Of a DNA stretch of 36,092 nt, positions 23,009-29,301 are shown in pieces. The notes under the pieces are model-generated. The model was given only the letters and a program-made list of their open reading frames with translations, did not search any database and was not told where the DNA came from. Both the position numbers and the translations under genes were made by a program. Source of the DNA: Kutzneria sp. (GTDB lineage: Bacteria; Actinomycetota; Actinomycetes; Mycobacteriales; Pseudonocardiaceae). Position 1 is the stretch's first letter. The number at the start of each line of letters is the position of its first letter. The DNA is taken from assembly GCA_019239965.1 (NCBI GenBank), contig JAFAZC010000143.1, forward strand, positions 1 to 36,092, given 5' to 3'.

Positions 23009-23878
23009 TCAGGTCAACTCACCTCGGTCACTGGCCATGACGGCGTAGGTGTCACGCACGATCCTTTCGATCTTCGTGAGCCGCCACGTCGGTTCGCCGT
23101 CAACTCCTGTCGGGCTTCCGTGTCGCCATCGCACCCGTGGCGGGGAACCCGCCACTTTTGAGACGATCTGAACAAGCTCCGAGAGGTCGATCGTGGTCGC
23201 TTCGGCGCCGCATTGTTCGATAGCGAATCCGCCTGCCGTGAGCACCCGATCGGCCACCATCTCCGCCGCGTTCTGAACGTGCATGTACCGCAGTTGTGTC
23301 CAATACGGAACATACATCTCGACGTCACCGTGCATCCCGTCAAGCACAGACGTCAGGAGCCTGTTCAGTATTCGATCTGGGCGACGATCACGGACGTACT
23401 CGGTTGCGCCGGCAAGATGAGGGAATCGGCAGATCGACACCGGGACATTGGTGCGCTGGAAGAAACGTAACGCCGCTGCCTCTAGCCTTCTCTTCGACCT
23501 GACGTAGGCTTTCTGGAACTGAGTGTGACGCTTGTCGTTGACCAGTTCAGTGGACGTGATGACGACCCGCCGTACCGATGGAATCGCCTGAACGGCGTTG
23601 CGCCACATCAGACTGTCGTGTTCCAGGGCTTGAGCGACGTCCACGCCGGATGTGAAGCTTGTCGCGAGATGCACGAGGACGTCTGGCTTCAACTGGCTGA
23701 GTGAATTACTGACTTCCGCACAGTCGCGCAGGTCCAGCTGAACGTGTTCGACAACGTTATTCGGTGGCAGGGTCGGAACGGTTCTCGAAACGCCACAAAT
23801 TTCGATGCCGCGATCCAGCATCTCTAGTGTCACTGCGGTACCGACGTAGCCACTGGCGCCGGTAACTAGCACACGCAC
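23009..23878 (-). CDS. NAD-dependent epimerase/dehydratase (extended SDR)
   Basis: A 289-residue Rossmann-fold protein beginning VRVLVTGASGYVGTAV, with GxxGxxG for NAD(P). The catalytic pair is in AYVRSKRRLE (YxxxK), preceded by VVITSTELV for the Ser/Thr position. The body is like nucleotide-sugar epimerases and reductases (VLVHLATSFTSGVDVAQALE, then SICRFPHLAGATEYVRDRRPD). Such enzymes act on NDP-sugars, often for deoxysugar or cell-wall glycans. The GTG start has no clear SD. Codon use is visibly less GC-rich than in neighbouring genes, a sign of transfer, and the gene sits next to the integrase and a patch of decayed DNA. Exact substrate unknown. Confidence 0.87.
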   Translation of the reverse strand: MRVLVTGASGYVGTAVTLEMLDRGIEICGVSRTVPTLPPNNVVEHVQLDLRDCAEVSNSLSQLKPDVLVHLATSFTSGVDVAQALEHDSLMWRNAVQAIPSVRRVVITSTELVNDKRHTQFQKAYVRSKRRLEAAALRFFQRTNVPVSICRFPHLAGATEYVRDRRPDRILNRLLTSVLDGMHGDVEMYVPYWTQLRYMHVQNAAEMVADRVLTAGGFAIEQCGAEATTIDLSELVQIVSKVAGSPPRVRWRHGSPTGVDGEPTWRLTKIERIVRDTYAVMASDRGELT

Positions 23879-23923
23879 CGGGTCAGTTTACAATCGGCTG
23901 CCGTGTTCACAATAGTGCCACCT

Positions 23924-24019
23924 ATGATCACTTGCAATATTTGCGGACAGGCTTCCAGAGCGGCCTGTGGTGATGGACTGAGAGTAATCGGGAAATTACC
24001 GCAAGAATGTGATCAATAG
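23924..24019 (+). pseudogene. 31-residue N-terminal remnant resembling a SAM-methyltransferase zinc start
   Basis: The frame gives MITCNICGQASRAACGDGL, then RVIGKLPQECDQ and a TAG. The CNICG start, then GxGLRxxGKLPxC, resembles the N-terminus of class I methyltransferases of glycan clusters, which continue with CGSLERHR after the cysteine; here the frame stops instead. A -35-like TTTACA (23,887) and an AATAGT box precede the ATG at near-leaderless distance. Either it is a truncated methyltransferase gene or a tiny metal-binding peptide. The remnant reading is favoured because of the decayed surroundings. Confidence 0.4.
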
Positions 24020-24067
24020 GGGATGTGGGGGAGCGCTGCACGGGGACAGCCCTTGTTGGTCAGGGCG

Positions 24068-24096
24068 GGCCCGTGGTCGGAACGCGACCACGGGCC
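24068..24096. terminator. Perfect 12-bp stem hairpin, terminator-like
   Basis: GGCCCGTGGTCG and CGACCACGGGCC flank a five-base GAACG loop. The stem is perfect and GC-rich, as in actinobacterial terminators without a T-run. It lies 48 bases after the stop of the methyltransferase-like remnant, so it may be the terminator of a gene that has since decayed, now isolated. Confidence 0.5.
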
Positions 24097-24401
24097 GCTG
24101 ATTCACGAGGCTAGTGCGGCTCGCGGATCCGTTGTCGAGTGCCGAGCCGCCCCGACCACTAACTGCTGGATAACAGCAATTATGCATGATATGGGCTGGA
24201 GGCGGGCCGTGGGCAGGGGTAGAGCCTCGGGGGTGTCGTCGTACCGGCGTCGGCGACTGCCGCACCAGATGACCGACGCGGCGACTCGAATCGCCGTCCC
24301 GCAGGATCCGCTGGGCACGATGGACGAACTGCTCAGTGGTGATCACCTTGGGCGTCGCCGAGCAGTCTGTCCCGACTTCGACCCACAGAGGAAAGCCGCC
24401 G

Positions 24402-24638
24402 TTATTTTGTCACTGTGACGTATTGAACCGGGGTGGGTGGAATCGGTCCGTACGTGACCATACGACCGGCGAGGCCCGTTCGCCGTCGTCGGGACGCCGG
24501 TATCGGCTTCACCTGCGGCGCCGGCCCGAAGTCGAGGAAGCGGCCGGTCGTGTCGGAGGCCGTCGTGCACCGTACGGTTCAGTCGATCTCTGCGTCGACC
24601 AGCGTCGTCGCGGTCCAGCTGACAGCTGATCCCCCCAT
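24402..24638 (-). pseudogene. Interrupted frame with one internal TGA
   Basis: On the minus strand an ATG at 24,638 opens a frame of 19 codons (MGGSAVSWTATTLVDAEID), a TGA at 24,581-24,579, and then 58 more in-frame codons (TVRCTTASDTTGRFLDFG, and so on, ending VQYVTVTK) to a TAA. Third-position GC remains high on both sides of the TGA and the composition is protein-like rather than the Arg-rich look of shadow frames. A single nonsense change would explain it. I do not recognise the family, and chance cannot be excluded. Confidence 0.3.
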
Positions 24639-24745
24639 ATCAATTGAGCCGATAATCTACATTATGTTAAGTAGCGATGTCCCGCCTCGCGGCTGTGGGT
24701 GGGCCGCTCCCCGGTGGTGCTCCTGGCGAGACTCCCCCGCGAAGA

Positions 24746-26140
24746 TCAGGAACTCTTGAGGTACAGCACAGCCGGTCCGTCGAAGGGGGCCGTGAACTCC
24801 ACGGACCGGGCGCCGGTGACGCTGCGAGCACTCGCGGTTCGACCTGTGTTCGGATCCAGCCACTGCCCGTACAACCGGCTCATGCCGGTCAGGTTCACGG
24901 TGAACGTGCCACCGGGACTGAAGACCAGGTACTCGCCCCCGCCGGCGAGGCAGTAGCCAGTGCTGCTCAGGTCCGGTTGGGGGGTCACCGCCGCCAAGTT
25001 CATGCGCCTGGAATAGGCGAGCACATAGCCGAGGTTGGCCCGGACCGAGACTGCCGCGGGGTCGTCCATGTGACCCCCGATCCCGTACGCGCCGTCGTAG
25101 GCGTCCATATAGATGGGATTCTGGCCGCGGGTGAAGGACTTCCACGGCCAGGAGCTGTCGGCGCAGACTCCGCACAGGTGGTCGGTGTCGGACAGGACGA
25201 CCTTCGTGCCGGTGTTGACTTGCGGGTTGTTCATATCACCGTTCGGAGAGATCCAGTCCGCCGGTGAGGCAACGAGTGCGGCGTTGTCTCCCCCGGGATA
25301 GGCCGCGGTCATGCCCACCGGATGGTGTTCCTTGCCTTGAGCACTTTCATAGGACTTGATGTAGTTGATCATGTGGTACTGCCAGGACACCGAGTCCGAC
25401 GGACCTTCGTTCGTGATCTCGTAGAGCACGTTGTCCAGGTCTCCGACGGTGTCGATCACCTTGCGGACATAGGCTTCCTGTCGTGCGGTGACGGCGGGCA
25501 CCGCGAGCGTCTGGGTCTCCTCGCCGCTTCCGTCACCGTTGGGATCGCCATCGACGCCATTGACGTTGTTGTCCTTGTTGAACGGATGGCCGTTCCACGG
25601 GTTCCGCAGGCACACGTCCCCTTTGCAAGCCTGGATGCTCCATCCATCGAACAGCATCACCGAGACGTACACTCCTTGTTGGCCCGCCTGTCGCACCCGG
25701 TCACGAAGGCGCGCGAAGTACGCTGGGTCGAAGCGATCGAGGTTGAACTTGGGTTGTCCGTCCACGGCGGTCCCGGGGCCGGCGCGTTGGTAGGGACTGG
25801 GTGTGTAGACGTAGTCGTCGTCGTCGATTTCGTTGGACCAGCGAGCTTGTTCCCAGACCCAGAGCCGGAAGAAGTTGTGGTTGTTGCGGCGCAGGAACGT
25901 GAGATAGGCGGAGTAGTCGAACCGCGGCGGGCTGTCACCCTCCCCCGTGTCCTGGAAGTTCTGCCACGTGTGCGAGCCGGTCAGCAGTATCGGCTGTCCG
26001 GCGGGAGTGGCGAAGTACCTGCTGTTCTGATCACTGACTCGCAAGGGGCCGGCTACGGGTGCCGTGTCGCCGACGAAGGTGGGTTCGATCGCGAGCAACA
26101 GGATCGCTACGAGGAGGAAACCGAGGCGACGACCAGCCAT
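24746..26140 (-). CDS. Secreted glycoside-hydrolase-like protein with C-terminal beta domain
   Basis: A 464-residue exported protein. Residues about 1-25 are a signal peptide (RRLGFLLVAILLLAI). The body is a TIM-barrel of the cellulase-like/DUF4038 (apiosidase-like) type: ILLTGSHTWQNFQD near the start, FFRLWVWEQARW, VYVSVMLFDGW, and LYEITNEGPSDSVSWQYHMI, where the Glu of NEG is the likely acid/base. A second acidic candidate is in YMDAYDGAYG. The C-terminal 85 residues (YLVFSPGGTFTVNLTG; LYGQWLDPNTGRTA) match the small beta domain often called putative collagen-binding in this family. It probably acts outside the cell on polysaccharide or glycoprotein. The gene stands alone on the minus strand. 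Confidence 0.85.
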   Translation of the reverse strand: MAGRRLGFLLVAILLLAIEPTFVGDTAPVAGPLRVSDQNSRYFATPAGQPILLTGSHTWQNFQDTGEGDSPPRFDYSAYLTFLRRNNHNFFRLWVWEQARWSNEIDDDDYVYTPSPYQRAGPGTAVDGQPKFNLDRFDPAYFARLRDRVRQAGQQGVYVSVMLFDGWSIQACKGDVCLRNPWNGHPFNKDNNVNGVDGDPNGDGSGEETQTLAVPAVTARQEAYVRKVIDTVGDLDNVLYEITNEGPSDSVSWQYHMINYIKSYESAQGKEHHPVGMTAAYPGGDNAALVASPADWISPNGDMNNPQVNTGTKVVLSDTDHLCGVCADSSWPWKSFTRGQNPIYMDAYDGAYGIGGHMDDPAAVSVRANLGYVLAYSRRMNLAAVTPQPDLSSTGYCLAGGGEYLVFSPGGTFTVNLTGMSRLYGQWLDPNTGRTASARSVTGARSVEFTAPFDGPAVLYLKSS

Positions 26141-26256
26141 GATGTCAACATAGCCAAGGGTCCGGCGTTCGGCTCGCGTCGTTGCACCACGTGCGGGTGA
26201 TCTGTTCCGTCGCGCGCATTCCGTTGGGACCCGGTAAGGTCCGCGGTGCCGCGGGA

Positions 26257-26946
26257 TCAGATGAGGTCGTCGCGGACGGTCCCCCGTCGCAGCACTTCCA
26301 CGATCGCGCAGGCGATGGCCACCGCGTGTTCATGACCAGGGCAGGCATGCGCGCCCGCGCCGAACGGCACCCCGGCCAGCGGCACCTCGACCGCGGTGCC
26401 CGTTGGGTCGATTCGGCGGGTCGTCGGCACCGGCGGGTCGTCGCGCAGTGCGGTGGCGATGGCAGTGCCCGCGTCGCCAGCGCACTTCAGAGCATTGGCG
26501 ACCAGATTCGACGTGGCGGCGCACGCCTGCACGAGCACCCCGATCTTGGCTGCGGTGTGTTCGTTCCACTCACCTCCACAGCAGTCGACCAGTCGTGCGA
26601 CGGCCTGGTCTTCCTCCGCCCCCGCGTTCAGATGAGGGTGGTACACCAGGGCGACAGCGGAAACGTCCTCAGTGGACACCCTCACGTGCAGCGCTTCGGC
26701 CAGCGCTTCGACGGCAACAGTCCGGAACGGGCGGTCAGCGGCGAGTACTCGTGCCCGTTCACGCAGCGTGGCGGGATCCACCGCGGTCAGCAGGTTGGTG
26801 GTAATGCCCCGCCGTCGGTGGTGCGTGGTTCCTGAGCTGAACCGCGCCACGGTGGCCCGCAGCCAGGCGACTCCATGGGGTGCGTACGTCGCGGAAGGAA
26901 CCCGAAATGCCGGGTCGGCCAGCACGGTGCTCGATGCGTGCTTCAT
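26257..26946 (-). CDS. Half-length cytochrome P450-like protein
   Basis: A 229-residue protein with P450 features compressed into about half the normal length. The N-terminal part resembles the P450 start up to the C-helix (VLADPAF, then FSSGTTHHRRRGITTNLL), residues about 133-153 resemble the I-helix (VLVQACAATSNLVANAL), and the heme loop is intact: PFGAGAHACPGHEHA, with Cys202. The K-helix ExxR and the long stretch to the heme loop are missing; only DDPPVPTTRRIDPTGTAVEV links I-helix to heme loop. There is no frameshift or stop, and codon use is normal, so it may be a real small family rather than a pseudogene. It follows the histidine kinase by 69 bases on the same strand. Confidence 0.72.
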   Translation of the reverse strand: MKHASSTVLADPAFRVPSATYAPHGVAWLRATVARFSSGTTHHRRRGITTNLLTAVDPATLRERARVLAADRPFRTVAVEALAEALHVRVSTEDVSAVALVYHPHLNAGAEEDQAVARLVDCCGGEWNEHTAAKIGVLVQACAATSNLVANALKCAGDAGTAIATALRDDPPVPTTRRIDPTGTAVEVPLAGVPFGAGAHACPGHEHAVAIACAIVEVLRRGTVRDDLI

Positions 26947-27015
26947 GGCATGACCGTAGGCGTCGGCGGTATCGGCCGTCGCCGACCTGTCGCGGCTGCC
27001 GCACGGTAAGGCCTG

Positions 27016-28494
27016 TCAATGCGGGCTCAGTAGTACTCGGAACGACGTGCCGTGGCCGGGTGTCGTGCTCAGTTCGATCCGGCCGGAGTGGGCTTCCAGG
27101 ATGGCCGCGGTGATCGCCAGTCCGAGGCCCGAGCCGCCTGCGGCCCGCGTCCTGGCCTGGTCGGCGCGGTAGAACCGGTCGAAAACCAGAGCACCCTGGT
27201 CCGCGGGGATGCCCGGTCCTTCGTCGGTGACCTCCAACACCGCGAACTGGGGTGCAGGGGGCAGGTCTCCCCCGGCGAAGGCCACGAGGTCGGTTCTGGG
27301 CAGGGTCTGCTCCTGGCGGACCGACACCCGGATCGGCGTGTCGGGTGGGGTGTGCTTCACCGCGTTGGTCACCAGATTCATCACGACTTGACGGAGTCTG
27401 TGCTCATCACCGAGTACCCGTACCGGTCCGTGCGGCGAGTGCAGGGTGATCGGCCGTTCCGGTGCGGAGGCGGTGACGTCGTGCACCGCGTCCGCGGCGA
27501 GCACCAGCAGGTCGACCTCGGCGACGTCCAGTGAGCGTTCCTGGTCCAGCCTCGCCAGCAGCAGGAGGTCCTCGACCAGCAGCCCCATTCTGGTGGCTTC
27601 GCTCTCGATCCTGGACATCAGCCGTTCCACATCGCACGGTTCGGGGGCACCGCCCCTGCGGTACAGCTCGGCGAACCCGCGGATCGAGGTGAGCGGGGTA
27701 CGCAGTTCGTGGGAGGCGTCCGCGACGAACCGGCGCAGTCGCCGTTCGGACCGTTCTCGTTCGCTCAGCGCCGAGGAGATCCTCGCCAGCATCACGTTCA
27801 GTGCCGCTCCGAGCCGGCCTGTCTCGGTGCGTCGGTCGGTGTCGGGCACGCGCCGCTCCAGGTCGCCGCCCGCGATGGCCTGTGCGGTCTGCTCGATCCT
27901 GGTCAGCGGTCGCAGACCGATTCTGACGCCGATCAGACCGATGATTCCCAGTGTGGCGAGCAGGATCGACCCGCAGGTCAGTTCGATCATGGCGAGCCTG
28001 TCGATGGTGGCGTCGGTGCTTGCCAGGGAGACTGCCACGGCAACGGTGCCGCCGAGAGGTTGATAGTTGTCAGGCTGCTGTACGACGGTCAGTACCTGCC
28101 AACTGCCGCTTCCGGTGACGTCGCCGGTGGTGAATATCTCCGACGAGCGCTGGCGCACCGTGGCGAGGTCCATCGGGGGCAGCTGGGGCCGTGAGGTGTC
28201 CTCGTTGCGGGGGTCGGATTCGGACCGAAGCGTTCCGTCGGGATTGTAGTAGTACACCCGAAAGTCGGTTGGCAGTCGAACGTCGGTGACCACTCGTGCC
28301 GGATTCGGCGGTGGCCGGTCGCGGGCGGACACCTTGGCCGCGAAGTCCTTCAGCCGCATGTCGACCCGGGCTACCAATGACGTATCCAGCAGGGTGAGGC
28401 TGGCGCCGCCGAAGGCGGTGAGGCCGACGGCGGTGAATCCGAGCAGGGCCGTGATCAGGCGTGTTCGCAGAGACCACGGCCGGTGCAGGCGCAT
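27016..28494 (-). CDS. Sensor histidine kinase (HAMP, HisKA, HATPase)
   Basis: A 492-residue membrane kinase. Transmembrane helix 1 is about 15-37 (LITALLGFTAVGLTAFGG) and helix 2 about 165-187 (LLATLGIIGLIGVRIG), enclosing an extracellular sensor of about 125 residues; HAMP follows with RPLTRIEQTAQAIAGGDLE. The H-box is FVADASHELRTPLTSIRGFA, the N-box NLVTNAVKHTPP, G1 DEGPGIP, F FDRFYRAD and G2 GGSGLGLAI. It phosphorylates the OmpR-type regulator whose stop codon overlaps its ATG by one base (TGATG). The next genes upstream in the same direction are cell-envelope glycosyltransferases, which are plausible targets. Confidence 0.95.
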   Translation of the reverse strand: MRLHRPWSLRTRLITALLGFTAVGLTAFGGASLTLLDTSLVARVDMRLKDFAAKVSARDRPPPNPARVVTDVRLPTDFRVYYYNPDGTLRSESDPRNEDTSRPQLPPMDLATVRQRSSEIFTTGDVTGSGSWQVLTVVQQPDNYQPLGGTVAVAVSLASTDATIDRLAMIELTCGSILLATLGIIGLIGVRIGLRPLTRIEQTAQAIAGGDLERRVPDTDRRTETGRLGAALNVMLARISSALSERERSERRLRRFVADASHELRTPLTSIRGFAELYRRGGAPEPCDVERLMSRIESEATRMGLLVEDLLLLARLDQERSLDVAEVDLLVLAADAVHDVTASAPERPITLHSPHGPVRVLGDEHRLRQVVMNLVTNAVKHTPPDTPIRVSVRQEQTLPRTDLVAFAGGDLPPAPQFAVLEVTDEGPGIPADQGALVFDRFYRADQARTRAAGGSGLGLAITAAILEAHSGRIELSTTPGHGTSFRVLLSPH

Positions 28495-29210
28495 CAGTGC
28501 TCGCCGTGGCGGCGGGGCATCCGCAGCGTGTAGCCGACACCGCGGATGGTGTGGATCAGTGGTGGGCCGGCCGTATCCACCTTGCGCCGCAGGTAGCTGA
28601 TGTAGGACTCGACGATCCGGGAGTCGCCGCCGAAGTCGTAGTTCCACACGCGGTCGAGGATCTGTGTCTTGCTGACGACCTTTTCGGCGTTGACCAGGAG
28701 GTACCGCAGCACGTTGAACTCTGTCGGCGAGAGCTGGACTGCCCGGCCGTCTCGCCGCACCTCGTGTGCCTCCTCGTCCAGTTCCAGGTCGTGGTAGCGC
28801 AGCAGGCCGTCGTCGTGGCTGAATTCGGTGCTCGCCCGGGTTCGGCGCAGGATCGCCCGCAGTCGCAGCACGACTTCCTCCAGGCTGAACGGCTTGGTGA
28901 CGTAGTCGTCCCCGCCGGCGGTGAGTCCGGCGATCCGGTCCTCCACGGCGTCCCGGGCGGTGAGGAACAGCACCGGTACCTGGTCGCAGTATGTGCGCAG
29001 CATTCGCGCCAGGGAGAAGCCGTCGTAGTCGGGCAGCATGACGTCCAGCACGACGATGTCGGGGCGGATCTTCGCCATGGTGTTCAGCGCGGCCGCGCCG
29101 GTGTCCGCGGCGTGCACATCAAATCCGCTCAGCCGCAGCGCGGCCGACAGCAGCTCCAGGATGTTCGGCTCGTCGTCGACGATGAGGACCGACGGTGATG
29201 TGTCCACCAT
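28494..29210 (-). CDS. OmpR/PhoB-family response regulator
   Basis: A 238-residue response regulator. The receiver domain has the acidic pocket VLIVDDEPN, the phosphorylated Asp in DIVVLDVMLPDYDG, the Thr in VLFLTARDAVEDRI and the Lys in VTKPFSLEE. The winged-helix effector is about 130-235 (LSPTEFNVLRYLLVNAEKVV; YISYLRRKVD; IRGVGYTLRMPR). I start at the ATG giving MVDTSPSVL; the longer frame begins with TTG and adds six residues. The SD is weak. Three 11-bp repeats lie 20 bases before the ATG and suggest autoregulation. Partner kinase is directly downstream. Confidence 0.95.
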   Translation of the reverse strand: MVDTSPSVLIVDDEPNILELLSAALRLSGFDVHAADTGAAALNTMAKIRPDIVVLDVMLPDYDGFSLARMLRTYCDQVPVLFLTARDAVEDRIAGLTAGGDDYVTKPFSLEEVVLRLRAILRRTRASTEFSHDDGLLRYHDLELDEEAHEVRRDGRAVQLSPTEFNVLRYLLVNAEKVVSKTQILDRVWNYDFGGDSRIVESYISYLRRKVDTAGPPLIHTIRGVGYTLRMPRRHGEH

Positions 29211-29230
29211 CGAAGCATGACCAGTCAACC

Positions 29231-29263
29231 TGAGAACTGACTGGGAACTGGCTGAGAACCGCG
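29231..29263 (-). repeat. Three 11-bp direct repeats, candidate response-regulator site
   Basis: On the plus strand TGAGAACTGAC, TGGGAACTGGC and TGAGAACCGCG follow each other without gaps, each with a TGRGAAC core, at one-turn (11-bp) spacing. This is how OmpR-family regulators are usually arranged on DNA. They lie 20-53 bases upstream of the response-regulator ATG. A fourth core in inverted direction (GGTTCTCAG) is at 29,281-29,289. Confidence 0.55.
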
Positions 29264-29291
29264 CCCCGGAAGGGGGAAGCGGTTCTCAGCC
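29250..29291. terminator. Strong 13-bp stem hairpin after the PMT gene
   Basis: GGCTGAGAACCGC and GCGGTTCTCAGCC are perfectly complementary, with a 16-base loop that itself contains CCCC-GGAA-GGGG. It lies 10 bases after the PMT stop, so it should terminate the glycosyltransferase operon before the response regulator. Its left arm is shared with the third direct repeat upstream of that regulator. Confidence 0.65.
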
Positions 29292-29301
29292 GAGCCCGTG
29301 G

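Larger units (their letters stand above)
23879..24745. other. About 870 bp with no intact gene; remnants and hairpins
   Basis: Between the epimerase start and the glycoside-hydrolase stop I see no intact gene. It holds a 31-codon cysteine-rich frame (23,924-24,019, plus), a 12-bp hairpin (24,068-24,096), a short hairpin CGGCGA-CTCGAA-TCGCCG (24,279-24,296), a small dyad GTCAC-T-GTGAC (24,409-24,419), and a minus-strand frame broken by a TGA (24,402-24,638). A further minus-strand stretch near 24,290-24,400 has coding-like third-position GC (FPLWVEVGTDCSATPKVITT) but no start or end of its own. AT-rich sequence at 24,636-24,672 looks promoter-like. Overall it resembles decayed DNA beside a mobile element. 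Confidence 0.5.

Noticed and set aside
24279-24296. CGGCGA-CTCGAA-TCGCCG looks like a tRNA T-arm near the integrase, a possible attachment site.
   Set aside because: The loop has six bases, the T-loop consensus is not met, and no acceptor, D or anticodon arm can be drawn around it.
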